Shown: positions 28,412-36,900 of the stretch, piece after piece
Layout of the letters: each line of letters starts with the position of its first letter
How positions within the stretch are numbered: position 1 is the stretch's first letter
Source of the DNA: Mycobacterium sp. 852002-51961_SCH5331710
GTDB lineage: Bacteria > Actinomycetota > Actinomycetes > Mycobacteriales > Mycobacteriaceae
Reading direction: 5' to 3'
Length of the DNA stretch: 64,000 bases
NCBI RefSeq assembly: GCF_001665535.1
Contig: NZ_LZSQ01000069.1
Span: forward strand, 120,767 to 184,766
Translations under genes and position numbers: made by a program
Notes under the pieces: generated by a model
What the model saw: the letters and a program-made list of their open reading frames with translations, nothing else
Told to the model about the DNA's origin: nothing
The model's database searches: none

Positions 28412-29809
28412 GTGGCGCTCGTCGCGGGAATAGATTCATCGACTCAGTCCTGCAAGGTGCTCATCTGTGATGCGGACACCGGGACGGTGGTCCGCTCGGG
28501 CTCGGCTCCGCACCCCGACGGAACCGAGGTCGACCCCGGGCGCTGGTGGTCGGCGCTGCAGGCCGCGGTCTCGGCGGCGGGGGGTCTTGACGACGTGGCG
28601 GCGATCTCGGTGGGGGCGCAGCAGCATGGCATGGTCTGCCTTGCCGAAAACGGTCGCGTGGTACGAGATGCATTGCTGTGGAACGACGTTCGCTCGAGCA
28701 GCGCCGCCGCCGACCTGATCGACGAGCTGGGCGGTCCGCAGGAATGGGCCGCGCGGGTGGGCGTGGTGCCGGTCGCGGCGATCACCGCCGCGAAGGTGCG
28801 CTGGCTGGCTGATCACGAACCCGAGCACGCCGATGCGACCGCGGCGGTGTGCCTTCCGCACGACTGGCTGACCTGGCGGCTGAGCGGCTCCACGGATCTC
28901 GGCGATCTGCGCACCGATCGCAGCGATGCCAGCGGAACGGGGTACTTCTCCGCCGCCACCGGTCGCTACGACATCGATCTTCTCGAGATGGCCATGCGGG
29001 GCAAGCGGCCCCTCGTTCCGCCGGTGCTCGAACCGGCCGCGAGCGCCGGCCGTTCGGCCTCCGGTGCGGTATTGGGGCCGGGGGCCGGCGACAACGCCGC
29101 GGCGGCGCTCGGGCTCTGCGCCGACGAGGGCGACTGCGTGGTGTCACTGGGCACATCGGGGGTGGTCAGCGCCGTCGGGGCGGTCGCGCCCCGCGATCCG
29201 GAGGGCATCGTCGCCGGTTTCGCCGATGCCACCGGTCGTCAGTTGCCCTTGGTGTGCACTCTCAACGGCGCCCCCGTGCTCGCCGCCGTGGCCCGGATGT
29301 TGGGCGTGGAATTCGGCGAACTGGACCGGCTGGCACTGTCGGCGCCGCCGGGAGCGGAGGGTCTCACCCTGGTGCCGTATCTGGAGGGGGAGCGGTCGCC
29401 CAACCTACCCGCGGCCGCCGGAGCCCTACACGGTGTGACGACACGAAACCTACTGCCCGCAAACGTCGCTCGGGCCGCCGTGGAAGGCCTGTGGTGTTCG
29501 ATGGCCTATTGCATCGAAAAGATCAGGGCGCACGGTGTCGACGTGCGACGCGTCATGCTGACGGGCGGGGGAGCGCGCTCGGAGGCGGTTCGACGGATCG
29601 CACCGGCGATCCTTTCAACGGCGGTGCAGGTACCCGAACCCGCCGAATACGTTGCGCTCGGTGCGGCCCGTCAGGCCGCGTGGACGCTGGGCCACTCGGA
29701 CGCGCCGCCGACGTGGGCGCTGGGCGAGACCGCGACCTACCGTGCGGATCCCACTCCGTCGGTGTTCGACCAGTATCGGGCGGCGCAGCCGCTTACCCTG
29801 GGGCAGTGA
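28412..29809 (+). CDS. xylB: Xylulokinase (FGGY family)
   Basis: 465 aa from GTG 28412 ([15 protein letters not shown]); the longer frame upstream has no ribosome site. Typical FGGY features: GIDSSTQS nucleotide loop, [32 protein letters not shown] and the C-terminal [14 protein letters not shown]. It phosphorylates D-xylulose to xylulose-5-phosphate, although FGGY substrate cannot be fixed from sequence alone. No xylose isomerase or sugar transporter is adjacent. The stop overlaps the next GTG start (GTGA). Confidence 0.85.
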   Translation: MALVAGIDSSTQSCKVLICDADTGTVVRSGSAPHPDGTEVDPGRWWSALQAAVSAAGGLDDVAAISVGAQQHGMVCLAENGRVVRDALLWNDVRSSSAAADLIDELGGPQEWAARVGVVPVAAITAAKVRWLADHEPEHADATAAVCLPHDWLTWRLSGSTDLGDLRTDRSDASGTGYFSAATGRYDIDLLEMAMRGKRPLVPPVLEPAASAGRSASGAVLGPGAGDNAAAALGLCADEGDCVVSLGTSGVVSAVGAVAPRDPEGIVAGFADATGRQLPLVCTLNGAPVLAAVARMLGVEFGELDRLALSAPPGAEGLTLVPYLEGERSPNLPAAAGALHGVTTRNLLPANVARAAVEGLWCSMAYCIEKIRAHGVDVRRVMLTGGGARSEAVRRIAPAILSTAVQVPEPAEYVALGAARQAAWTLGHSDAPPTWALGETATYRADPTPSVFDQYRAAQPLTLGQ

Positions 29810-30498
29810 ACTTTTCGTGGGAACGATTGGCAGACGGCGTGTTTCGCACCCGGTTGCCGTTCCTCGACGTCACGGTGGGGCTGGTCGCCGGACGTAGCGG
29901 CTGCCTGCTGATCGACACGGGCAGCACGTTGGCCGAGGGGCGGGCCATCGGCGCCGACGTCGCCGAGATCGCCGCCCAACCGGTGTGCCACGTGCTTCTG
30001 ACCCACGACCACTTCGACCACGTCCTGGGCCTTCCCGCCTTCGACGGCGCGCAGGTCTACTGCGCGCCACCGGTGGCCGACACCGTGACCTACGGCAAGG
30101 AGCACCTGCGCGCCGACGCGATGCGGCACGGCGCCGATGCCGCCGAGGTGGACCCGGCGATCGGCGCATTGCGCGAACCGGACTGCAAGCTCTGGGAAGC
30201 CGCTGTCGACGTCGGTGGGCGGATGGTGGTGATCAGCCATCCCGGCCGCGGCCACACCGACCACGATCTGATCGCGGTGGTGGAGGCGGACCTGACGGTC
30301 GTGTTCTGCGGTGACCTCGTCGAGGAATCGGGCGAGCCGTCCATCGACCTCGACTCCGACCTCGACGCATGGCCGGCGACGCTCGATCGGGTGCTGGCCG
30401 CAGGAGGCGGTGACGCGGTCTACGTGCCCGGTCACGGGGCCGCGGTCGACGCCGGCTTCGTCCGTCGGCAGCGCCGGTGGCTCACCGCCCAAAAGTGA
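29806..30498 (+). CDS. Metallo-beta-lactamase-fold hydrolase
   Basis: 230 aa from GTG 29806, overlapping the xylB stop. The metal motif is THDHFDH, with further ligands in [18 protein letters not shown] and VPGHGAAVD, all intact. Cytoplasmic dinuclear-zinc hydrolase of undefined substrate. Translational coupling with xylB suggests it may act on a related sugar lactone or metabolite, but that is inference. Confidence 0.85.
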   Translation: MNFSWERLADGVFRTRLPFLDVTVGLVAGRSGCLLIDTGSTLAEGRAIGADVAEIAAQPVCHVLLTHDHFDHVLGLPAFDGAQVYCAPPVADTVTYGKEHLRADAMRHGADAAEVDPAIGALREPDCKLWEAAVDVGGRMVVISHPGRGHTDHDLIAVVEADLTVVFCGDLVEESGEPSIDLDSDLDAWPATLDRVLAAGGGDAVYVPGHGAAVDAGFVRRQRRWLTAQK

Positions 30499-30508
30499 CG
30501 AATTTCAA

Positions 30509-30520
30509 CACACCGGTGTG
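30509..30520. promoter_or_regulatory. Perfect palindrome CACACCGGTGTG
   Basis: 12-bp perfect palindrome 10 bases after the hydrolase stop and about 80 bases before the small acidic gene, in a locally AT-richer stretch (AATTTCAA...ACCTAATT). A candidate operator for the two small genes that follow. Confidence 0.4.
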
Positions 30521-30602
30521 ACCTAATTCATTGTCGGGTGCCTCGACGGACGGGCACGCTGGCCGTTCCTATCGAAAAATTCCCAAAAGGTGCTTCCACT
30601 CA

Positions 30603-30833
30603 ATGCTTGATTTCGACTTCGCGTACGACCTCACGCTCGACGAGGGACGGCGGCGCGCCGCCGTCCTCGAAGCGATCGGCGACGACTGGGATCCGATCGC
30701 CGCGCTGGAGCAGGAGCGGTTGGCCTACGACATGCTCTACAGCGACCTGGACGACGACCAGCAGCAGATCTACGACGACCTCGTGCGCGCCGGTGTCCTG
30801 CCCGATCGGACGGTGACCCGTGCTGCCGACTGA
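30603..30833 (+). CDS. Small acidic conserved protein (DUF6400-like)
   Basis: 76 aa from ATG 30603, weak AAAGG upstream. Strongly acidic: LDFDFAYDLTLDEGRRRAAV and SDLDDDQQQIYDDLVRAG. The pattern resembles the actinobacterial DUF6400 family, but this is from memory. Cytoplasmic, function unknown. Its end overlaps the next gene by 14 bases, so the two are coupled. Confidence 0.6.
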   Translation: MLDFDFAYDLTLDEGRRRAAVLEAIGDDWDPIAALEQERLAYDMLYSDLDDDQQQIYDDLVRAGVLPDRTVTRAAD

Positions 30834-31047
30834 TCCCACCGCCGACCGCGCACGGCGGGCCTGGCTGGCCTGCCCCGGCTGCGACCACGGCGCCGGCTGC
30901 GGCGAGTGCGCCAATCAGCGCAACTGCGCCGACCACTGGCAGTACCTGCTGAGCAACCGGGCCACGGTCGTCCATCTGCAATGCCCGACCTGCGGGCATC
31001 TGTGGTCGACCGATACGCGTCACCGCAAGCGCCGCGGGGCCGCCTGA
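30820..31047 (+). CDS. Small zinc-ribbon-like protein
   Basis: 75 aa with a GTG start overlapping the preceding gene. Cysteines occur as CPGC, CGEC, C(A) and CPTC, with His residues between, which looks like one or two small zinc-binding ribbons; the C-terminus is basic (RHRKRRGAA). No family recognised. It follows the acidic protein in the same transcript, so the pair may work together. Confidence 0.6.
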   Translation: MLPTDPTADRARRAWLACPGCDHGAGCGECANQRNCADHWQYLLSNRATVVHLQCPTCGHLWSTDTRHRKRRGAA

Positions 31048-31069
31048 CGCTCGACCCGCCCCCGAGCGC

Positions 31070-31666
31070 TCAGGGGTTTCTGGGGTGAATGAAGACACCG
31101 TCGGCTTCGACGGTGACGCCGTCGGCGTCGGCGATATGCCCGACCGCGAACGTCTTCGCGCCGTCCACCCGTTCGACCCAGGCCTCCGCGCGCAGCGGGT
31201 GATCAAGCCGGGTCCCGCGCCGGTACCGCGTGGTCAACGTTCCCGTGACGGCGGGCTTGCCCGGTTTGTGCGCCGTCGCGCCGAGCACGTGGTCGAGCAG
31301 CATCGCGCAGACTCCGCCGTGGACGTGCCCCGGCGGGCCCTCGAACGCGGCGCCGAGCGTGAATTCGGTCCACACTCTGCCGTCGGGATCGTGATGCACC
31401 ACCAGCGGTGGGGCGGCCGGATTGCGCACTCCGATGACGACATTTCCCCACACCATCGCCTCGCCGCCGCGGGTGTGTTCCAGTCCGAATGAGCCGTCGC
31501 GCAGCGATTCACTGAGTTCGTCACTGGCGCAATCGATTCTGTCCTTCACGGCCGCGACCGTCGCAGCGTCCGCGCGGGTGCGGATGGTGACGTCGATCAG
31601 TCGGCGCACCGACTGCGCCAGGGGCTCGTACACCGCACGCAGGTCGTCGAGTTCGGAACCGGCCAT
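31070..31666 (-). CDS. PaaI-type hotdog thioesterase
   Basis: 198 aa from ATG 31666 (a TTG at 31702 is a weaker alternative). The hotdog fold signature is GPPGHVHGGVCAMLLDHVLG, with the catalytic-type acidic residue nearby, and the last strand ends ADGVFIHPRNP. It should hydrolyse acyl-CoA thioesters in the cytoplasm. It lies just outside the steroid island, divergent from the PadR regulator; whether it serves steroid acyl-CoA turnover is open. Confidence 0.82.
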   Translation of the reverse strand: MAGSELDDLRAVYEPLAQSVRRLIDVTIRTRADAATVAAVKDRIDCASDELSESLRDGSFGLEHTRGGEAMVWGNVVIGVRNPAAPPLVVHHDPDGRVWTEFTLGAAFEGPPGHVHGGVCAMLLDHVLGATAHKPGKPAVTGTLTTRYRRGTRLDHPLRAEAWVERVDGAKTFAVGHIADADGVTVEADGVFIHPRNP

Positions 31667-31766
31667 GGGCTTCAGCGTGCGCACGCCTGGGCAACTCCGC
31701 AAGGCGGCGTCCCAGCCAGTGGTGCGTTGGAGGTGCGGTGTGCTCCTGCGTTGTTAGGCTAGGCAA

Positions 31767-32435
31767 ATGGCGAAAAGCACGTCCGACGCGAAGCCGAATC
31801 TGGCCGCGACCAGTTGGGCGCTGCTGGGCATGCTGACCTACGAACACGAACTGTCGGGCTACGACATCCGCAAGTGGATCGAATGGAGCATGCGCTTCTT
31901 CTACGGAAGCCCCGCCTACAGCCAGATCTATTCGGAGCTGAAGAAGCTCGAGAAGTTGGGCCTGCTGTCCTCACGCGTCGAGAACACCGGCGGGACCCGC
32001 AACCGTCGCCTGTACAAGATCACCCCGGCGGGTCTCGACGCGGTGCGGCGGTGGGCCAACGAGGCACCCGTCGATCCTCCGGTGCTCAAGCACAACCCGT
32101 TGCTGCGCGTGACGTTCGGACATCTGACCGAACCGGAGCGCCTCAAGGAGATCCTGCAGGAGCACATCGCCTACGCCGACGACATGCAGCGCCAAGCCGC
32201 GAAGGACGCCAAGTGGGCGGGCGTGGACCCGTCGTGGGCCTACGCGAAGGTCGCATTGCAGTGGGCCGAGCGGTATTACGCCGCAGAACGCGAACTCGCC
32301 ATGAAGATGCTCAAGGAACTCGACGAGGCCGAGGCCTCATTCGCGGATGCGGGTATCGAACGCGGCACGCAAATTCCTTGGCCCGCACCGGAATACTGGT
32401 ACGAAATCGAGAAGAAGGCCGAAGCCGAGGACTGA
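31767..32435 (+). CDS. PadR family transcriptional regulator
   Basis: 222 aa. Residues 10-85 form the PadR winged helix (ALLGMLTYEHELSGYDIRKW; SQIYSELKKLEKLGLLSSR; RLYKITPAGLDAVRRW) and residues 100-200 a helical C-terminal dimer domain. It stands at the left edge of the steroid island, convergent with kstD. I recall that the comparable C-19+ cluster of M. smegmatis is repressed by a PadR-type protein beside its kstD, so this is the prime candidate for master regulator here. Its own upstream region lacks the recurrent palindrome. Confidence 0.88.
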   Translation: MAKSTSDAKPNLAATSWALLGMLTYEHELSGYDIRKWIEWSMRFFYGSPAYSQIYSELKKLEKLGLLSSRVENTGGTRNRRLYKITPAGLDAVRRWANEAPVDPPVLKHNPLLRVTFGHLTEPERLKEILQEHIAYADDMQRQAAKDAKWAGVDPSWAYAKVALQWAERYYAAERELAMKMLKELDEAEASFADAGIERGTQIPWPAPEYWYEIEKKAEAED

Positions 32436-32439
32436 TCCG

Positions 32440-34101
32440 TCACCCGCCTGCGGCGTCTGCGGCGGCGATGTAGCCGTACACCAGACCCTGCGCGATCGTC
32501 GCGCCCGCTCCGGGATAGGTGGTGCCGAACGCATTGGCCGCCGTGTTGCCGATCGCGTACAACCCGTCGATGGCGCGACCGTCTTCCCGCAGCACGCGGG
32601 CGTGGTCGTCGACGCGCAGGCCGCCGCACGTGCCCAGGTCGCTGAGCACCATCTCGACGGCGTAGAACGGCCCCCGATTCAGCGGACGCAGGTTCGGGTT
32701 CGGCGTGACGGTCGGGTCGCCGTAGTAGCGGTCGTAGGCGCTGGCCCCGCGCAGGAAGTCGGGATCGACTCCGGCGGCGGCGTTTTCGTTGAAGCGCTCG
32801 ACGGTCGCGGTCAACGTCGACGCGTCGAGGCCGATCCTGGGGGCGAGTCCGGCGATGGAGTCGGCGCGGTGTGCGATGCCGGCGTCATACCACCTCTGGG
32901 GTATCGCCATGCGCGGGAACAGTTCGGCGGCGAAGACGTAGCTGTTGCGATAGCCCTGGTCGAAGACGATCCACATGGATTCGACCGGATTCCCGGCGCG
33001 TTCACGCTCGAGCAGACGCTGTCCGAACGTCATGTAGTCCGTCGCCTCGTTGACGAACCGGCTTCCGGTCTGGTCGACGATGAGCGACCCGGGAAGTGAC
33101 CGCTCCGCGAGCATGACCTTCGGGTCCGCGCCCGGCAGCGCCGCGACGGCGGGAAACCACCACGCCTGGTCCATCAGATCGGTTGCGGCGCCGGCGTCTT
33201 GAGCGATTCGGATCGCGTCGCCGGTGTTGGTCTCCGCGCCGAGGCTGGCATGTTCGCCGAGGGATTCCGACTGGAACTTCCACCGCATGTCCATGTCGTG
33301 GTCGAACCCGCCCGCCGCGAGCACGACACCGCGGCGCGCCGACACCGTGATGTCCTCGCCGTTGTGGTCGAGCACCACGCCGCTCACCCGGTCGCCGTCG
33401 GTGACGAGCCGACGCAAGGTGGTGTCGGTCCACACGGGGATGCCCGCGCGCAGCACACCGGCGAAGAGGCCGGCGGCCAGCGCCTGACCGCCGGCGACAT
33501 ACCGCCGCTTGAGGGCCAATCCGCCGATTCCTTGGCCGAGACGTTTGGCGATGACCGGCAGACCTTTGCGCGGCACCCGCGACATCAGGTTCATCCAGCG
33601 GTAGTCCGCGCCGGTGGTCGGTATCGGGACCTTGGCCTCCATCACGCCGGGCCGCAGACGCGTGCGGTACCGGCCGAGGATCGCCGAATCGAGCGGACGA
33701 CATTCGCACGTGCGACCCACGGCGGTGCCGCCGGGCGCCTCGGGGTGGTAGTCCGAGTACTCCTTGGCCCAGAAGAGCCGCATCGGCGTTGCCCGCCGCA
33801 GCAGCTCGATCGTCTCGCCGACGTTCGCCAGGAACGCGTCCGACCGCTGCGCGGGTGCGGTCCCGTCCACCACCGCGTCGAGGTACGTCTTGGCCCGCGC
33901 CGCGGTGTCGGCGCCGCCGTCGACCTTGATCACCGTGCTGGCCGGAAGCCACAGCGCGCCGCCCGAACGTGCGGTCGAGCCGCCGACGTAGGCCGACTTC
34001 TCGACGATCACCACCGACAGGCCACGCTCGTGAGCGGCGAGGGCGGCGGCCATGCCGGTGCCGGACCCGATCACCACCAGATCGACGTCGGTGTCGGTCA
34101 T
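32440..34101 (-). CDS. kstD: 3-ketosteroid delta1-dehydrogenase
   Basis: 553 aa from ATG 34101 (GTG 34143 would add 14 residues; neither has a clear ribosome site). FAD motif VVIGSGTGMAAAL, then GGSTARSGGALWLP. Catalytic tyrosines of KstD appear conserved in context: EYSDYHPEAPGG and, near the C-terminus, TTYPGAGATIAQG. SAYDRYYGDPTVTPNPNL is strikingly KstD-like. It removes 1,2-hydrogens from 3-ketosteroids; with KshA this forces opening of ring B. Convergent with padR (gap 4 bases) and divergent from kshA. Confidence 0.9.
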   Translation of the reverse strand: MTDTDVDLVVIGSGTGMAAALAAHERGLSVVIVEKSAYVGGSTARSGGALWLPASTVIKVDGGADTAARAKTYLDAVVDGTAPAQRSDAFLANVGETIELLRRATPMRLFWAKEYSDYHPEAPGGTAVGRTCECRPLDSAILGRYRTRLRPGVMEAKVPIPTTGADYRWMNLMSRVPRKGLPVIAKRLGQGIGGLALKRRYVAGGQALAAGLFAGVLRAGIPVWTDTTLRRLVTDGDRVSGVVLDHNGEDITVSARRGVVLAAGGFDHDMDMRWKFQSESLGEHASLGAETNTGDAIRIAQDAGAATDLMDQAWWFPAVAALPGADPKVMLAERSLPGSLIVDQTGSRFVNEATDYMTFGQRLLERERAGNPVESMWIVFDQGYRNSYVFAAELFPRMAIPQRWYDAGIAHRADSIAGLAPRIGLDASTLTATVERFNENAAAGVDPDFLRGASAYDRYYGDPTVTPNPNLRPLNRGPFYAVEMVLSDLGTCGGLRVDDHARVLREDGRAIDGLYAIGNTAANAFGTTYPGAGATIAQGLVYGYIAAADAAGG

Positions 34102-34146
34102 CGGCAAGCCGTCGGGGATCGTCGCCCCGTGTGCGCTACTCACAAC

Positions 34147-34167
34147 CGAACAAATTAGAACTGTTCG
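34147..34167. promoter_or_regulatory. Inverted repeat between kstD and kshA
   Basis: CGAACA-aattagaac-TGTTCG: 6-bp arms, 9-nt spacer, in the divergent promoter region. The inner GAAC-t-GTTC resembles half of a KstR site (TnnAACnnGTTnnA) but with one base too few in the spacer, so KstR binding is not claimed. Confidence 0.35.
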
Positions 34168-34185
34168 ACGCGGTGCGGAATCGAT

Positions 34186-34202
34186 GTCCTGATGAGCGGA
34201 AC
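34186..34202. promoter_or_regulatory. Recurrent island palindrome, site 1 (kshA upstream)
   Basis: Plus strand GTCCTGATGAGCGGAAC; on the minus strand CCG-CTCAT-CAG, one mismatch from the core CCG-NYCAT-CGG. 43-59 bases before the kshA ATG. Its flanks (GATG before, AG after) match those of the site at 36869 read on the minus strand. Confidence 0.45.
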
Positions 34203-34244
34203 AGAACCGTGAACACGCTCGCCGAGGGCTGCTACAACAGCGGT

Positions 34245-35384
34245 ATGACGATGGACACCGATATCGAGGTCCGCCAGATCGAGGCGGAGGCCGCGCCGTC
34301 GCGGTTCGCTCGCGGATGGCACTGCCTGGGCCTGGTCAGAGATTTCGGTGACGGTAAACCGCACCAGGTGCACGCGTTCGGCAAGAAGCTCGTGGTGTTC
34401 CGCGCCGGTGACGGCCGCATCAACGTCCTGGACGCGTACTGCCGTCACATGGGCGGCGACCTGAGCCAGGGCGAGGTCAAGGGCGACGAGATCGCGTGCC
34501 CGTTCCACGACTGGCGCTGGGGCGGTGACGGGCGATGCAAGAAGGTGCCCTACAGCAAGCGTGTGCCCCGGTTGGCCCGCACCGCGACGTGGACGACCCT
34601 CGAACAGGACGGCATGTTGTTCGTCTGGAACGACGCGGAGGGCAACCCTCCGCCGCCCGAGGTCACCATTCCGCGCATCGAGGGTGCGACGAGCGATGAG
34701 TGGACCGACTGGCACTGGTACACGACGGTGGTCAACACCAACTGCCGCGAGATCATCGACAACGTCGTCGACATGGCGCACTTCTTCTACATTCACGGTT
34801 CGCTGCCGACGCATTTCAAGAACATCTTCGAAGGCCATGTCGCGACCCAGTACATGAACAGCGCGGGACGGCCCGACCTCGGTGAGCCCGGCCCGACCCA
34901 GATGCTCGGAACCACCTCGGTCGCATCGTATTTCGGGCCGTCGTTCATGATCGACGACCTCACCTACCACTACACCGACGTCGATCACAAGACGGTGCTG
35001 ATCAACTGTCACTATCCGATCGACCAGAACTCCTTCGTGCTTCAGTACGGGATCATCGTCAAGAAGTCCGAAAACCTGCCCGAGGACCTCGCGATGCAGA
35101 CGGCGATCGGTCTCGGCGACTTCGTGAAGATGGGTTTCGAGCAGGACGTCGCCATCTGGAAGAACAAGGCGCGCATCGACAATCCGCTCCTGTGCGAGGA
35201 GGACGGGCCCGTCTACCAACTTCGTCGTTGGTACGAGCAGTTCTACGTCGACGTCGCCGACGTGACGCCGGACATGGTGGACCGCTTCGAATACGAGATC
35301 GACACCACCCGGCCGCGCGAGGAATGGATGAAGATCGTCGAGGCCAATATCGCCGCACGGGACGCCGTCACGAGCGCGGGATGA
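34245..35384 (+). CDS. kshA: 3-ketosteroid 9alpha-hydroxylase, oxygenase component
   Basis: 379 aa, similar in length to KshA of M. tuberculosis. Rieske [2Fe-2S] ligands Cys66, His68, Cys85, His88 (YCRHMGGDL...ACPFHDW) and mononuclear iron ligands His179 and His184 with Asn173/Asp176 nearby (DNVVDMAHFFYIH) are all present. QLRRWYEQFYVDVADV near the C-terminus is a KshA hallmark. It hydroxylates C9 of 3-ketosteroids using electrons from a KshB-type reductase; no kshB lies in the window. ATG 34245 chosen (34251 also possible). The stop overlaps the next gene's ATG. Confidence 0.92.
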   Translation: MTMDTDIEVRQIEAEAAPSRFARGWHCLGLVRDFGDGKPHQVHAFGKKLVVFRAGDGRINVLDAYCRHMGGDLSQGEVKGDEIACPFHDWRWGGDGRCKKVPYSKRVPRLARTATWTTLEQDGMLFVWNDAEGNPPPPEVTIPRIEGATSDEWTDWHWYTTVVNTNCREIIDNVVDMAHFFYIHGSLPTHFKNIFEGHVATQYMNSAGRPDLGEPGPTQMLGTTSVASYFGPSFMIDDLTYHYTDVDHKTVLINCHYPIDQNSFVLQYGIIVKKSENLPEDLAMQTAIGLGDFVKMGFEQDVAIWKNKARIDNPLLCEEDGPVYQLRRWYEQFYVDVADVTPDMVDRFEYEIDTTRPREEWMKIVEANIAARDAVTSAG

Positions 35385-35656
35385 CCGTCCGCCAGGACAA
35401 CCGATTCGCCGACGCGCCGATGACCTCGGTGACGTGCCGGCTCTGCGCGGCAACCGTTTTGGTGCGTAAGAGCACCTGGCAGCAGACCAGCGTGCAGTGG
35501 GACGCCGAGTCCGCCGGAAAGTGCCACCAGCGCCGCGACGCCGAGGCCATCCACGCGCACGACGGTAGGCCGTTCCTGGTCTGCTTCGAACTGCGGGATT
35601 CGATCGAGGAGGCGGCGCGCCGCGGGGCGTTGCCGATCGTCGACGAAACAGCGTGA
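35381..35656 (+). CDS. Small Cys-containing protein coupled to kshA
   Basis: 91 aa; ATG overlaps the kshA stop (ATGA). Cys19-x2-Cys22, Cys48 and Cys68 with neighbouring histidines (GKCHQRRDAEAIHAH) could bind a metal. No ferredoxin signature, since the spacing does not fit [2Fe-2S] or [4Fe-4S] ferredoxins. No family recognised. Tight coupling with the oxygenase suggests an accessory role such as cofactor loading or stability, which is inference. Confidence 0.65.
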   Translation: MTVRQDNRFADAPMTSVTCRLCAATVLVRKSTWQQTSVQWDAESAGKCHQRRDAEAIHAHDGRPFLVCFELRDSIEEAARRGALPIVDETA

Positions 35657-35663
35657 TGTCGAT

Positions 35664-35694
35664 GCGCTACCGATCGCTGAGCGACCGATAGCGC
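35664..35694. terminator. Strong hairpin between convergent genes
   Basis: GCGCTACCGATCGCT and AGCGACCGATAGCGC flank a single G; 13 of 15 positions pair. Begins 8 bases after the stop of the kshA-coupled gene and ends 14 bases before the end of the convergent gene, so it can terminate both. Confidence 0.6.
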
Positions 35695-35707
35695 ACCGAA
35701 ACCGCCG

Positions 35708-36784
35708 CTAGGTCAGCTGGAACTCCGACAGGGGCGCTTCCTTCGGGTACTCCGCCGGCCCGCCGAGGTCGTAGACCGCGTTCAGCGCCGCGATGAACTC
35801 CGGATCGTGCAGAGGCTCGCTCGGCACGTCGAGCTTGATGCCCTTGGAGTGGACATCGTCGACGAGCATGTCGATCGCCTTGTCGATGGTCAGATCGTCG
35901 CTGCCGTCCATGTTCTTCTTGAGCTCGTCGAAGTCGGTGAACACCTCCGCCGACCAGTGCACCAGGAACCGCAGTTCGTCGGTGTGGTGGCGGGCGATCA
36001 CGTCGTCGCCGTTCTTCAGCAGCCAGAAGTCGCGGTCCGACGGATCCCCGGTGAACACCGTGTCGAACGCCAGCCCCGCCGGGGTCTGTTGATCGAGCGG
36101 CCCGTTGGCCTCGCCGCGGTGCACCATCATCTCGTTCTGCACGAGCACACCGCGGTTGTAGACCGGCGGCAGCAGGCGTTTCGGCGGCTTGAGAGGCCCC
36201 TCGGGCCAGTAGGTGAACCCGCTGCCCTCGTCGAGCGAGAACCACGTGATGACCTGAGCCATCTTGATGAGGTAGTCGCGGAACAGCCCGGACTTGCCCA
36301 TGACGCTGGTCAGCCAGGTGGGAGCGTTCTCGTGGCGCACGCCGCGGAAGCTGGGGGAGTCGAGGTGGCCGGGATCGCGGTTGGCGCAGGGGCCGTTGAT
36401 GTTGAACAGCATCATCTCGGGCTTGGCGTACTCGGCGTTCCAGTAGCTCTTGGCGTACTCGACGAAGCGCTGGTTGTAGAAGCAGTCGTGCAGCTCGGGA
36501 TAGAGCACCGTGCCGTAGTTGGCCAGATAACCGCGGAACGTCGCGGTGAGGAACAGGTCCAGCGAGGGGGTGAAGCCCTCGGGGAACAACCCGCTCATGG
36601 TGGCCATGAGTTCTTCGGCCGACGCGAAGTGCTGGGCGATGATCAACTTCCAGGGACCCTGGGTACGCACCACATCGAGGAGGCGCTCCCGCTGGTCGTC
36701 GGAATAGAGGTTGTCGATCTCGCGGGGCGGTGAAGCGGGCCGCAGGACGTCGGACAACTCCATCCGCTGCTCTTGGGTGAGCAT
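35708..36784 (-). CDS. Hypothetical protein, possible non-heme iron oxygenase
   Basis: 358 aa from ATG 36784, with GGAGA well placed upstream. No signal peptide or membrane segment. I do not recognise the family by name. His140-x-Asp142 (DPGHLDSPSFRGV) and a distal His222 (MMVHRGEANGP) are spaced like the 2-His-1-carboxylate facial triad of phytanoyl-CoA/2-oxoglutarate dioxygenases, and the protein is rich in aromatics. It is last after the leftward operon, separated from the hydrolase by 116 bases holding a copy of the island palindrome, so it may have its own promoter. A role in steroid hydroxylation is a hypothesis. Confidence 0.65.
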   Translation of the reverse strand: MLTQEQRMELSDVLRPASPPREIDNLYSDDQRERLLDVVRTQGPWKLIIAQHFASAEELMATMSGLFPEGFTPSLDLFLTATFRGYLANYGTVLYPELHDCFYNQRFVEYAKSYWNAEYAKPEMMLFNINGPCANRDPGHLDSPSFRGVRHENAPTWLTSVMGKSGLFRDYLIKMAQVITWFSLDEGSGFTYWPEGPLKPPKRLLPPVYNRGVLVQNEMMVHRGEANGPLDQQTPAGLAFDTVFTGDPSDRDFWLLKNGDDVIARHHTDELRFLVHWSAEVFTDFDELKKNMDGSDDLTIDKAIDMLVDDVHSKGIKLDVPSEPLHDPEFIAALNAVYDLGGPAEYPKEAPLSEFQLT

Positions 36785-36805
36785 GTTCTCTCCTACTCTC
36801 GAGGT

Positions 36806-36820
36806 CGGCATCTCATGCCG
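36806..36820. promoter_or_regulatory. Inverted repeat close to the start of the 358-aa gene
   Basis: CGGCAT-ctc-ATGCCG, perfect 6-bp arms, 3-nt spacer, 22 bases upstream of the ATG at 36784. It differs from the recurrent island palindrome; possible second operator or leader structure. Confidence 0.35.
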
Positions 36821-36868
36821 GTCGCTTGGTCAATTCTGGTGTTGCGGCCCGCAAGTGGCCGCGTGCCT

Positions 36869-36884
36869 GTCCGGTCATCGGGAC
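36869..36884. promoter_or_regulatory. Recurrent island palindrome, site 2
   Basis: GTCCGGTCATCGGGAC on the plus strand, core CCG-GTCAT-CGG exact. 85-100 bases upstream of the 358-aa gene and just after the end of the hydrolase gene. Confidence 0.55.
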
Positions 36885-36900
36885 ATCTGTTTCCGCTCGA

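Noticed and set aside
34158..34166. KstR operator (TnnAACnnGTTnnA) between kstD and kshA
   Set aside because: GAAC-t-GTTC has one spacer base instead of two, so it does not fit the published motif.
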